From positions 1 to 64,000 of the forward strand of contig NZ_VMNK01000015.1 in assembly GCF_007625155.1 (NCBI RefSeq): 64,000 nt of DNA. The letters are read 5' to 3'. How positions within the stretch are numbered: position 1 is the first letter of the stretch; each line of letters opens with the position of its first letter. Shown in pieces: positions 8,837-17,724 of this stretch. The position numbers were made by a program, and so were the translations under genes. This DNA is from Denitromonas halophila. GTDB taxonomy: Bacteria; Pseudomonadota; Gammaproteobacteria; Burkholderiales; Rhodocyclaceae. The notes under the pieces are model-generated. The model saw only the letters and a list, made by a program, of their open reading frames with translations. It had not been told where the DNA came from and ran no database searches.

Positions 8837-9934
8837 TCAAATTCGGGGCTTTCGTTCGGTGTTGCGGAGCAGGTCATGGGCGCGTGCGTAGTACCAGCGC
8901 GTTCGCGCAATCCGCTTCCAGAAGATCGGGAACACATCCTGCAGCGGAAGGATGTCGTCCTCTTCGACGTAGCCCATGTCAGCGGCCCGGTAGAGTTCGG
9001 TGAGGATTTCGCCATAGGCTTTGGCGACCGGGTCCTGCCAGAAGTCGCTGCCGCCCGGCGCATGGGCGGGCAGGAAGTCGAGTGTCATCTCGCGTGCATT
9101 TTCGAGCGGGTCGGACACGCAGGCGAGCGCTGGGCCCAGTGCGTCGAGCAGCCTTCGGTACTGTGTGATCGACACGGGGTTGATACGGTCACCGTCATCG
9201 CCGGTGAACCGGCAGGTGGTGTCCGTGGGGGACTGCGTTTCCTCGAGTCGGGTGATGAAAGCGTCGAGCGGGGCGTCGTCCCAGGCATGGTGCAGGGCGC
9301 CGGTGGTGCCGAAGGACAGCGAGCGGCGCAGATCGGACGAGAGGATGCGCAGTGTCAAGGCGCTGTCCGGCGACTGGTTCAACCGGTAGGTGCGATGGAT
9401 GAGCGATTCGGACATCAGGGTGTCGACGAGCAGGGTGTCCAACTGCATGCTGTCCTTGCGCAGCCACTGCCAGAGTTGTGTCTGGTGGGCTTCGCGCAGG
9501 TGCGCTTCGTCGATGATTGCGGTGTGAAGGCCGAGTTCGGACAGGATGTCGGGCAGGGCCGGGGTCCAGGCGAGGTTGCCCGACCAGAAGGCGGTCGGCC
9601 GAATCGAGAACAGGCGCTGTTTGGTTTTCAGGTCCAGCGTGATCTGGCGGTGCAGATAGCGCGGTGGGATCAGGAAGGGGCAGACCTCGTGGTAGGTGGT
9701 GGCGACCAGTTCGACGATGGCGTCGGCGATCGCGTCGCCCAGGCTGGTCAGGAAGCGCGGTCGATGGGTCTCGATATGCGCCAGCAGGCTGCCGGTGATC
9801 GCGAGGCTGACTTTGGCCCGGGTGTCGTGATGGGCGTCCACCAGTAGTTGCAGGCTTTCATCGACCAGGGTCGTGACCTCGAATTCGGAGGCGCATGCCG
9901 GGAGGTGGTAGTACCAACCAATCATCAGGCACAT
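8837..9934 (-). CDS. GH57-like glycosidase fold protein, possible inactive nucleophile
   Basis: The 365-residue protein starts MCLMIGWYYHLPACASEFEV. An alternative ATG three codons later sits in a TGATG overlap with the stop codon of the upstream glycosyltransferase gene. The order of conserved blocks resembles glycoside hydrolase family 57: KVSLAITGSLL, ELVATTYHEVCPFLIPP, then FWSGNLAWTPALPDILSELG, then SSDLRRSLSFG and HAWDDAPLDAFITRLEE. The position where GH57 enzymes normally carry the nucleophilic glutamate appears to be asparagine (about residue 120). It may therefore bind carbohydrate without cleaving it, or be a divergent enzyme. Fold assignment is by pattern only. Confidence 0.55.
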   Translation of the reverse strand: MCLMIGWYYHLPACASEFEVTTLVDESLQLLVDAHHDTRAKVSLAITGSLLAHIETHRPRFLTSLGDAIADAIVELVATTYHEVCPFLIPPRYLHRQITLDLKTKQRLFSIRPTAFWSGNLAWTPALPDILSELGLHTAIIDEAHLREAHQTQLWQWLRKDSMQLDTLLVDTLMSESLIHRTYRLNQSPDSALTLRILSSDLRRSLSFGTTGALHHAWDDAPLDAFITRLEETQSPTDTTCRFTGDDGDRINPVSITQYRRLLDALGPALACVSDPLENAREMTLDFLPAHAPGGSDFWQDPVAKAYGEILTELYRAADMGYVEEDDILPLQDVFPIFWKRIARTRWYYARAHDLLRNTERKPRI

Positions 9935-11145
9935 GGCATTGCACCGTGCTTCGCCTGGGTGTGCGCGTCGCGCAGGGTTTCCGACAGACGTGCGACATGG
10001 GCGCCCCACGAGAACGCCTGGGCACGCCGGAGTGCGGCCAGCCCGAGGCGCTGGCGCTGTTCGGGGGCGTCGGCGAGAGTGCGTATGCGTGTGACGAGCG
10101 CGTCGATACGGCAGACGGGCGTGCCGAATTCTGCGCTGAGTGTTGGACCCCACAGCTCGGTCAGGGCGCCGACGGCGAAGCCGATGGTGGGGCGGCCGGA
10201 GGCCATGGCTTCGAGCACCGCCAGGCCGAAGGTTTCGTAGAGCGAGGTGGTGACCAGCAGGTGGTGGCGGTCGATGAGCGGCCATATCCCATCCGGCGCG
10301 GTCGATGGCGCAAGGTCGACATGGGCGAGCACACCGTGAGCGCGGGCCAGCGCGGCAATGCGCGTGCTGTCCTTCTCGCCGGTGACCACGGTCAGGCGAA
10401 TGCTGGCGTCGTCGCGAATCAGTTGCGCCAGAGCCGCAAACAGGAAGTGATAACCCTTCTGTTCGGTCGGCCGGCCAATGGCGAGCAGGCGCAACGGCTC
10501 GTCGGGCGGGGGCACGACCGCGCTCGGGCGGTGGGCGCCGAGCGGTAGCACGCTGAGTTTGCCGGGCGAGACGTTATGGGTGAGCGTCAGGACATTGGCC
10601 GCGAAGGCGGACGGGACGATGACCCGCTCCGCCAGTTGCACCAGCTTGGCTTCCAGAATCTGGTGCATGGCGTCGCCGACCGGTTTGTCGAAATAGGTGA
10701 AACCGGCATACACCGGCAGATGGCAGGCGGCGATGAGGTGTGCGGCGGGCCGCAGGTGCTGTAGCGCGGCGGCGATCAGGGCGAGCGCATAGTCCTGCAC
10801 GAAGACATGCAGCGTCTCGTCATGCCCGACAGGCTCGAGGGCTTGCCGGGCCACGGTAAGGGCGATGTGCTCCGCCTGCCGGAAGTCTGTCTCGGCGCCG
10901 ATGTGCGGCAAGGCGTTGCGATAGGCGTCGCCCGCCATGTTGATGACAAGTCCGGGGGCGTTGGGGCTTGCACCAGGTGTATGGGGCGTGACGCCATTGA
11001 TCGCGAACGGCCGGTAGGTCGGCACCACCATGACCGAAACACGCATGTCATGGCGCAGTCGCGAGGCAAGTTCGAATACGTAGCGTCCGACGCCACCGAC
11101 GGTGAATGGCGGGTACTCCGAGGTCAGGATCAGGCAGCGCGACAT
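9925..11145 (-). CDS. Glycosyltransferase family 4 protein
   Basis: The 406-residue protein has a two-Rossmann GT-B layout. The N-terminal acceptor domain contains SEYPPFTVGGVGRYVFELA, with a glycine-rich loop as in glycogen/sucrose synthase-like GT4 enzymes. The donor domain contains AIGRPTEQKGYHFL and the EX7E signature E304-E312 in YETFGLAVLEAM. It would transfer a sugar from a nucleotide donor in the cytoplasm; donor and acceptor are unknown. The start at 11145 overlaps the upstream stop codon (TGATG), and its own end overlaps the GH57-like gene, so the three genes appear translationally coupled. Confidence 0.8.
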   Translation of the reverse strand: MSRCLILTSEYPPFTVGGVGRYVFELASRLRHDMRVSVMVVPTYRPFAINGVTPHTPGASPNAPGLVINMAGDAYRNALPHIGAETDFRQAEHIALTVARQALEPVGHDETLHVFVQDYALALIAAALQHLRPAAHLIAACHLPVYAGFTYFDKPVGDAMHQILEAKLVQLAERVIVPSAFAANVLTLTHNVSPGKLSVLPLGAHRPSAVVPPPDEPLRLLAIGRPTEQKGYHFLFAALAQLIRDDASIRLTVVTGEKDSTRIAALARAHGVLAHVDLAPSTAPDGIWPLIDRHHLLVTTSLYETFGLAVLEAMASGRPTIGFAVGALTELWGPTLSAEFGTPVCRIDALVTRIRTLADAPEQRQRLGLAALRRAQAFSWGAHVARLSETLRDAHTQAKHGAMPCA

Positions 11146-12425
11146 CAGTGGGGCGCGGCCCCGGGATCGGCCGGTGCGGCCGGCGCAGCCGGTGCCGGTG
11201 CGGCAATGTGCAGGGTGCCCGTAAATACATCGCGGAGGATGAACTTGTCCGGGTCGATGAACGCGAGCGCGAGAATCAGGCCAGCGATTGCGAGCAGGAC
11301 GTTCCGGGTCGTATCGCGCAGGCGCAGCATCTCCATGGACGCGTTGGTGGTGCGTGCCTGTAGCTGCAACTCGAGCGTTTCGTTCAACAGGCTTCGCACG
11401 ACTGGCAGGCGGATGCCTTCGAGGTTGGCCGCCAGGAGGTGGCATTTGCTGGGCTTGGGTGTCCAGGGCATGCGCAGTGGTCGTTGGAGCACGCTGCTGA
11501 AAGCGGATTCGTGAACCGCCCGGAGCGTCTCTTCATAGGCGGCGCCATAGTGCAGAACCGGAACGGCGAGATAACGCAGGGGCGGGTATTCGGGCAGAAA
11601 ATCGTAGCTCGGGTAGGCGTCTGCTGTGGCGCCGGATGAGGGGGCCACAGCCATCGGGAAGGGCGCCACCGCCAGGGTTGGCGGCGTCGGGTTGAACCAC
11701 GCATCGTGCTGTTGGTGCGCCGTAGCCGGGTAGGGCGTCGACACCGAGAGCATGCCGCCCGGTTGGGAATAGAGCCTGAAGAACGCGGCTGATCCCCAGG
11801 GTTTGGGCAGCATTGCGGTGGCGACGGCGGCGTCGACGCCTTGTGCATGCTGATACAGCAGGCGATAGAGGTTCACGCGCAGTGCGTCGGACGGTGAGGC
11901 GATGGCGTCCGCGTCATTGCAGGCAAGTGAGGTGTAGATGTAGCGGGAGATGCCCAAGGCATGTTGCCGGCCGCGGGCCACGCCGCACAGTAACCGGGAC
12001 AGATCCCGGAGGCCGCCCGGCAGGTCTTGTTCGTATTCGCTCAGGTGATAGACGTCCTTGAGAAAACCGGCAATCGCCTCGGTGGTCGGGCATTGCGGGT
12101 TGTTCAGGTCGAGGCGCAGGGTGGGAAAGCAGAAGTTGATATGCAAGGACTGCGTGGCCAGACGTTTGTCATCCAGCAGAACCCAGTCGGTCCAGACTTC
12201 GCCGATCGGACCATCGAGTACGAATGTCGATGACCGAACGTGAGTCAGCCCGATCTGCCGTCGATAGAAATCGTTGAATGTGAAGGACAGCGCGCAGCGG
12301 TAGCTGCGCTCGATATGGGTGCGCCAGGCCGTATCCGCCGCATCTCCGATGGACTGCCGGAGCCGAGCAACATCCAGCTCGAGCCGTGTCGAGCAGAAGA
12401 TGGCCGAGGCGTATACACGGGTCAT
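11145..12425 (-). CDS. Unknown protein with C-terminal membrane anchor, linked to GT4/GH57
   Basis: This 426-residue protein is not recognised. The chosen start is the methionine of MTRVYASAIFCSTRLELDV at 12425; an in-frame methionine 11 codons earlier is also possible. There is no N-terminal signal. One hydrophobic helix (about residues 365-385, NVLLAIAGLILALAFI) lies near the end and is followed by a short alanine/proline-rich tail, so most of the protein should sit on one side of the membrane. Its stop codon overlaps the glycosyltransferase start. Context suggests a role in making or exporting a glycoconjugate; no catalytic motif was seen. Confidence 0.6.
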   Translation of the reverse strand: MTRVYASAIFCSTRLELDVARLRQSIGDAADTAWRTHIERSYRCALSFTFNDFYRRQIGLTHVRSSTFVLDGPIGEVWTDWVLLDDKRLATQSLHINFCFPTLRLDLNNPQCPTTEAIAGFLKDVYHLSEYEQDLPGGLRDLSRLLCGVARGRQHALGISRYIYTSLACNDADAIASPSDALRVNLYRLLYQHAQGVDAAVATAMLPKPWGSAAFFRLYSQPGGMLSVSTPYPATAHQQHDAWFNPTPPTLAVAPFPMAVAPSSGATADAYPSYDFLPEYPPLRYLAVPVLHYGAAYEETLRAVHESAFSSVLQRPLRMPWTPKPSKCHLLAANLEGIRLPVVRSLLNETLELQLQARTTNASMEMLRLRDTTRNVLLAIAGLILALAFIDPDKFILRDVFTGTLHIAAPAPAAPAAPADPGAAPH

Positions 12426-12704
12426 GTACCACTCCTGAGGGGCGCCGATGAACGCCATGGCCTGCGCCCGCCGGCTTCAAAGCTTTCCATCGTATCTCAC
12501 CGGGGGGCAAACGGCACCCCCGGGGCGGCCCGGGCATCGCATGAAACGCGGTGGCGCGTGTGCATGGCCTCGACGCTTCAGGCCCATGCCGTGCGGCGCA
12601 TGACAATGAAGCTATTCAGCGATCCCGATGGCTCCGTGCTCGATCGTATTGCGCACAAGGGCCACGATTTTTGGGCGCTTATCTGGCCGAATGACGCAGC
12701 TCGG

Positions 12705-14327
12705 TCAGCTTTCGTCCGGTGTGCCAAACCCTCGGATCGGCTCGCCGATGTAGCGCCGCGTTCGGGGCGGCTCGGTGCCGATATGGAAGGACAGTCGGCG
12801 ATTTCGCAGCCCGATGTCGGCAGCGGTGAAGCGCGCCAGGCGGCGCTGGTGTTCGATCCAGTTTTCGTCGAGGAAGTACTCGATGTAGCGGCCCGCCAGC
12901 GAGGTATCACGGAACAGGCCCCAGGACAGCGCACCCTGGCGCAGGCGCGCGAGCCGCGTCAGCTGCATCACGGCGTTGAAGGCCTGGGCCTGGGCGGGGT
13001 CGATCAGGTATTCGACGGTCACCATCACCGGCCCTTCGTTGGGGGCGATGTCGATCACCGGCGGCGGGGCGGTGGCGCTCACCGGGGTGGGCGTCAGGTC
13101 TTCGTCGACCACACCGCCGGCGCCGTGATGGCGCGTCAGCAACAGAACCAGCGGGCCGATGACGGCCGCCGTGATGATGCTGGTCGGCACCGAGCTCACA
13201 TTGGCGACATAACCCCACAGCGCGGCGCCGGCCGCGCTGCCTCCCATCAGCGCCATTTGGTAGATCGACATGCCGCGTGCGCGCACCCAGTTGGGCAGGG
13301 CCAGCTGGGCGGCCACGGTCAGGGAGTTGGCGGTGGCGATCCAGGCCATGCCGGCCACCGCCATGGCCGGCACGGCCAGCCACAGCGTAGGCGCGAGCAC
13401 CACCGCGACGGCGGCGACGGCATGTACGCAGACGCCCCAATAGACCATCGCGTCACGCCGAATGCGCTGGCGCAGCCGGGTGAGGTTCAGCGCCATCACG
13501 ACCGCGCCGCCGCCCATCGCCACCAGCAGTGTCGTGAACGCGCCGGGGCCGCCGTCGCCGAGGCGGCGCGCGATCAGCGGCAGCAGCGCGGTCAGCGAAA
13601 CCGATTGCAGGAAGAACAGGAAGATGCGCATCAGCACCACGCGCATCCGCGGCGACTGCGTCACATGCTGCAGGCCGACGCGCATGGCGGCAAAGAAGCG
13701 CTCGCCGGGCAGGGCGCTGACGACCGGTTCGGAGCGCCAGCGCAGGATCAGCATGAAGGCGATGACCGCCAGCACGGCGTTGAGCAGATAGACATAGGCG
13801 CTGCCGACGCTGGCCAGCAGCGCACCGGCGATGACCGGGCCGATCACCCGCGACATGTTCATGGCGATGCCGTTGAGGGCCAGCGCCGCGGGCAGGTCGG
13901 CTCGGGGCACTACGTCAGGCACGATGGCGGCGAACACCGGCCAACGCATCGCCATGCCGATACCGTTGGCGAAGGTGAGCATGAGCAGGAGGGGGGCGCT
14001 CAGCTGCCCGGCGAAGGACAGGGCGGCGAGAATGATGGCAATGACGCCGACCCACACCTGGGTGACGGCGAAGTAGCGGCGCCGGTCGACGATGTCGGCG
14101 AGTGCGCCGCTGGGCAGGCCCAGAACGAACACCGGCAGGGTCGAGGCCGCCTGGACCATGGCGACCATGAAGGCGCTGTCGGTGAGCGAGGTCATCAGCC
14201 AGGCGGAGGCGACCTCGTTCATCCACATGGTGACATTGGCGGTCAGCCAGGCCAGCCAGAGCATGCGAAAGACTGCGTCGCGCAGCGGGGCGAGGGCGGA
14301 CGGATTTTCCGTGGGGGCGCTCGTCAA
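12705..14327 (-). CDS. MFS transporter, MFS_3 family, with C-terminal soluble domain
   Basis: The 540-residue protein begins with a major facilitator domain of about 11-12 helices (residues 15-410) of the enterobactin-exporter-like MFS_3 group. MWMNEVASAWLMTSLTDSAF and GLPSGALADIVDRRRY are characteristic. A cytoplasmic C-terminal extension (about residues 425-540, starting near PVMVTVEYLIDPAQAQAF) resembles the ferredoxin-like antibiotic-biosynthesis-monooxygenase fold that accompanies this family. Substrate is unknown. It stands alone, 134 bp from the TRAP gene upstream and about 280 bp from the next gene downstream. Confidence 0.8.
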   Translation of the reverse strand: MTSAPTENPSALAPLRDAVFRMLWLAWLTANVTMWMNEVASAWLMTSLTDSAFMVAMVQAASTLPVFVLGLPSGALADIVDRRRYFAVTQVWVGVIAIILAALSFAGQLSAPLLLMLTFANGIGMAMRWPVFAAIVPDVVPRADLPAALALNGIAMNMSRVIGPVIAGALLASVGSAYVYLLNAVLAVIAFMLILRWRSEPVVSALPGERFFAAMRVGLQHVTQSPRMRVVLMRIFLFFLQSVSLTALLPLIARRLGDGGPGAFTTLLVAMGGGAVVMALNLTRLRQRIRRDAMVYWGVCVHAVAAVAVVLAPTLWLAVPAMAVAGMAWIATANSLTVAAQLALPNWVRARGMSIYQMALMGGSAAGAALWGYVANVSSVPTSIITAAVIGPLVLLLTRHHGAGGVVDEDLTPTPVSATAPPPVIDIAPNEGPVMVTVEYLIDPAQAQAFNAVMQLTRLARLRQGALSWGLFRDTSLAGRYIEYFLDENWIEHQRRLARFTAADIGLRNRRLSFHIGTEPPRTRRYIGEPIRGFGTPDES

Positions 14328-14461
14328 GATGGATCCCTCCGGGGGCGCCGGCGCAGGGCACGGCGAGCCCCCATGGTACCGCGGTCATGGGGTGGCGCGC
14401 GGCGGAGAACCGCCGTCACCCGCGATGGCGAGGCGTCGGGGCGCCGGGCAGGGCCGGCCGC

Positions 14462-16351
14462 TCAGCAGGCATTGGCTGCCGGATAACGACGCCGGCTCAG
14501 CCACATCAGGGCCAGCACCGCGGCGATGCCGATGACCAGTCCGGCCTCGTGCGGATAGATGGCCGCCAGCGCCACGCCCAGCCAGGCGGGGATGTCGATG
14601 AGGCGCCGGCCGGTGATCTGCGCGCCGCCGAAGAGGTGCGCGAAGGCGGTCACGAACACCACGCCCGACAAGGCCGCCTCGATGTACTCCACCGCCGAGC
14701 CCGGCGTGAGCATGCCCGGGTAGAGCAGGAACAGGAAGGGGATCACATAGGTGACCGCGCCAAGCGAGACCGCATGGCGCGCCACCTGGGTCCAGCCCAC
14801 GCCGGCAATGCCGGCGGCAACGAAGACGCCCACGCACACCGGCGGGGTGATCACCGACAGCGTGGCGAAGTAGAACACGAACATGTGGGCGGCCAGCGGG
14901 CTGACGCCGACCTTGACCAGCGCCGGGGCGAGCGTCGCCGCCACCAGCACGTAGGCGGCGGTGGTCGGGATGCCCATGCCCATGATCATGCAGATGGCCG
15001 CGACGATCAGGCCGACCGCCAGCACCGAAGCGGTGGCCTCGCCGACGATCATCGACGAGAGCGTCACGCCGATGCCAGTAAGATTGATCATCGCCACCAG
15101 GATCTGGGCGCCGGCCAGCAGCACGCCGACCACGACCAGGCTGTTGGCGCCGTCGTCGAGCGCGGAGCGCAGCTGCTTCGTGACCGGTTCGCGCGTCTCG
15201 TCGTCTCCGCCACGCGCGGGCCACAGGCGCCCGATGGCCACGCCGATCACGGTGCCGGCGATGCCGAAGAAGGCCGAGGTCTGGATCGAATTGCCGTTGG
15301 TGATGCCGATCCCCAGGCCGACGAAGGCGCAGGCGATCGGCGCCAGCCGATGCATCTTCAGGATGCTCTCCCAGGCCGGAATCTGGTCGTCGGGTACCTG
15401 TCCGAGCCGCTGTTCGCGGGCGGTGACGTGCACCGTGCCGAAGACGCCGATGTAGAACAGGGCGGCTGGCAGGATGGCGGCGAGCGCGATGGTGACATAG
15501 TCGACGCTGATGATCTCGGCCATGATGAAGGCGGCCGCGCCCATGATCGGCGGTGCCAGCTGGCCGCCGGTCGAGGCCACGGCCTCCACGGCACCGGCGA
15601 GCGCGGCCGGATAGCCGAGCCGCTTCATCAGCGGGATGGTGAAGGTGCCGGTGGTGGCGACGTTGCCCACCGCGCTGCCGCTGACCATGCCGAACAGGCC
15701 CGAGGCGATGGTGGCGATCTTGGCCGCGCCGCCGGTCGAGCGGCCGCTGACGCGCAAGGCGATGTCCATGAACGCCGCGCCGCCACCGGAGTGCAGCAAG
15801 AAGCTGCCGAACAGCGAGAACACCGCGATGATGGTGGCGGCAACGCCGAGCAGCGAGCCCCAGATGCCGATGTCGCCCAACAGCAGCGTCTCGGTCATGA
15901 AGTAGATGTCGAAGCCGCGGTGGCCGAGCCGGCCGGGGATATAGCTGCCGAGCAGGGCGTAGAGCAGGCCGATCAACACCATCGACGGGAAGATGAGACC
16001 GATCGCACGCCGCGACATCTCCAGGATGACCACGATCAGCGAGGCCGCCATGGCGATCTCCAGCAGGCCGGCGGTCGGCAGCGAGTCCATGATCTGGTCG
16101 GAGTGTGTCGCGATCCAGGCGCAGGACCCGACCGCGACGAGGCCGAGCGCCAGGTCGACAACAGCGCCGAGCGGCCGCCATGCCTTGCCCGCGCCCAGCG
16201 GATAGCGCAGCAGCGCGAGCACCACCACCAGGGCGAGAAAGGTCGAGCGCTGCACCAGCGCATCGAGGACGCCGAAGGCCGAGGTGTAGAGCACGAACAG
16301 GCTCAGCACCAGGGCAACGGCCATGACGGCCTTGTGTCGGAGCGTGTCCAT
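14462..16351 (-). CDS. TRAP transporter fused permease (4TM/12TM, TAXI type)
   Basis: The 629-residue, highly hydrophobic protein fuses the small (4-helix) and large (12-helix) TRAP membrane subunits, as is usual with TAXI-type receptors. Conserved blocks include GGAAKIATIASGLFGMVSGS, GQLAPPIMGAAAFIMAEI and GMGIPTTAAYVL. It lies 10 bp after the TAXI binding-protein gene. Substrate is unknown; association with AtuA-like proteins suggests an organic acid entering that pathway, but this is inference. Confidence 0.88.
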   Translation of the reverse strand: MDTLRHKAVMAVALVLSLFVLYTSAFGVLDALVQRSTFLALVVVLALLRYPLGAGKAWRPLGAVVDLALGLVAVGSCAWIATHSDQIMDSLPTAGLLEIAMAASLIVVILEMSRRAIGLIFPSMVLIGLLYALLGSYIPGRLGHRGFDIYFMTETLLLGDIGIWGSLLGVAATIIAVFSLFGSFLLHSGGGAAFMDIALRVSGRSTGGAAKIATIASGLFGMVSGSAVGNVATTGTFTIPLMKRLGYPAALAGAVEAVASTGGQLAPPIMGAAAFIMAEIISVDYVTIALAAILPAALFYIGVFGTVHVTAREQRLGQVPDDQIPAWESILKMHRLAPIACAFVGLGIGITNGNSIQTSAFFGIAGTVIGVAIGRLWPARGGDDETREPVTKQLRSALDDGANSLVVVGVLLAGAQILVAMINLTGIGVTLSSMIVGEATASVLAVGLIVAAICMIMGMGIPTTAAYVLVAATLAPALVKVGVSPLAAHMFVFYFATLSVITPPVCVGVFVAAGIAGVGWTQVARHAVSLGAVTYVIPFLFLLYPGMLTPGSAVEYIEAALSGVVFVTAFAHLFGGAQITGRRLIDIPAWLGVALAAIYPHEAGLVIGIAAVLALMWLSRRRYPAANAC

Positions 16352-16361
16352 GGCGCGATCC

Positions 16362-17348
16362 TCAGGGGGCGATCAGACGGGCCGGTACCTCGAGACCGCG
16401 CTCGCGGAAGTAGCGTACCGCGCCGGGATGCAGCGGCGACGAGGCGTACTTGAGCGTCATTTGCGCGATGTCGACGCCGGCCACTTCGCCGAAGGCGGCG
16501 GCCTGGATGTCCTTGTCCTCGCACACCGCCTTGACGATCTGGTAGGCGATGTTTTCGTCCAGCTCCGGTGCGGCCGCGGCGCCCACGCCAAAGCCCCAGG
16601 TCGAATAGGCGGGCAGCTTGGTCTGCGCATCGGCCGGCACGTCGACGATCGACAGTTCGGGCATGGCGCTGGCGATCTTGGCCTTCTGGCCGTCGTCCAG
16701 GCCGAGCACGCTGATCGGCGTGAAGGTGGCGATCTCGCGGGTCGAGGCGTCGAGCTTGAGACCGGCGCCGGACTTCACATAGCCGACCACCCGGTTGTCC
16801 TTGACCGCATCGACGATCTCGCCAGTGGAGCCGCGCACCACGTCGGGCGTGATGCCGAGCAGGGCGAACACCGCGTCGGTGGTTTTTTCGGTCGCTGAGC
16901 CCTTCAGGCCGGTGTTGAATTTCTTGCCGGCCAGATCGGCGAACGAATTCACGCCCGAATCCTTGCGCACTACCGCGTTCTGCGGCGCGATGGAGTAGAT
17001 CCACAGCAGCCGGCTCTTGCTCGGCTTGCCGGCAAAATCGCCGGTGCCGGCGTTGGCATGGTGGATCACGTTGGTGGTGACCAGGCCGAGGTCGACCTGG
17101 CGGCGATCCATGCGGCGCAGGTTGTCCATGGTGGCGCCGGTTTCGACCACCGAGGTGTCCACGCCCTTGACGCGGCTGTTGACGATCTGCGAGACCGCCA
17201 CGAAGTAGCCATAGTGGCTCGACGACGAGGAGGTGGTGCCGATCGCCAGGCGGCTCGACTGGGCGACGGCCGCGCCGTGAAACACGGTGAGCAGGGACGC
17301 GCCCAGGATCAGGGCGGCAGGCTTGAAGCGCGATGGATGGGTTTTCAT
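16362..17348 (-). CDS. TAXI family TRAP substrate-binding protein
   Basis: The start at 17348 is preferred because a GGAGGAGA ribosome binding site lies upstream and a signal peptide begins there (MKTHPSRFKPAALILGASLL, likely cleaved after AVA). The 328-residue product carries the TAXI-family start LAIGTTSSSSSHYGYFVAVS and the downstream motif GDFAGKPSKSRLLWIYS. It is a periplasmic receptor that partners the fused permease encoded 10 bp downstream. Confidence 0.86.
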   Translation of the reverse strand: MKTHPSRFKPAALILGASLLTVFHGAAVAQSSRLAIGTTSSSSSHYGYFVAVSQIVNSRVKGVDTSVVETGATMDNLRRMDRRQVDLGLVTTNVIHHANAGTGDFAGKPSKSRLLWIYSIAPQNAVVRKDSGVNSFADLAGKKFNTGLKGSATEKTTDAVFALLGITPDVVRGSTGEIVDAVKDNRVVGYVKSGAGLKLDASTREIATFTPISVLGLDDGQKAKIASAMPELSIVDVPADAQTKLPAYSTWGFGVGAAAAPELDENIAYQIVKAVCEDKDIQAAAFGEVAGVDIAQMTLKYASSPLHPGAVRYFRERGLEVPARLIAP

Positions 17349-17368
17349 GGTTGTCTCCTCCGAAGGGA

Positions 17369-17722
17369 TCAGCGCCCGGCCACGCATTGGCGAGGCAGGC
17401 GGATGGTCATCGCCAGCAGCAGGTAGGAAAGCCCTTTGCCATGGCGATCGAGGCAAAGGCTGTTGTTCACGCCACCGGCCAGCACGTCGTCGATGACGAA
17501 ATTGCAGGCGGCAAGATTGGGCACCAGGTAGCGCGTGACCGCGGACGGTGCGCGATGGCCGTAGCAGGCGAGCACTTTCGCTTCGGTGAGCTGCTCGGCC
17601 AGGTACGGATAGACGGCCGGGTCGTAGCAGAACACGGCGACGTTGATGCGGTTGCCCTTGTCGCCGGTGCGTGCATGCGCGATCTGATGGAGCGGGACGT
17701 CGACGAAGTCTTCAGCGGTCAT
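17369..17722 (-). CDS. AtuA-associated small subunit (AtuA C-terminal-like domain)
   Basis: This 117-residue protein matches the C-terminal domain that is fused to AtuA/DUF1446 in some bacteria. The recognisable segments are HARTGDKGNRINVAVFCYDP and YLVPNLAACNFVIDDVL. It begins 2 bp after the larger AtuA-like gene, so the pair probably forms one two-subunit protein. The role in acyclic terpene or related acyl-CoA metabolism is family-level knowledge; the substrate here is unknown. Confidence 0.75.
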   Translation of the reverse strand: MTAEDFVDVPLHQIAHARTGDKGNRINVAVFCYDPAVYPYLAEQLTEAKVLACYGHRAPSAVTRYLVPNLAACNFVIDDVLAGGVNNSLCLDRHGKGLSYLLLAMTIRLPRQCVAGR

Positions 17723-17724
17723 GA

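Noticed and set aside
12240-16453. Two long rightward frames (about 750 and 690 codons) across the MFS and TRAP genes
   Set aside because: Their translations are His/Gly/Arg/Asp-rich low-complexity shadows of the clear leftward transporter genes.
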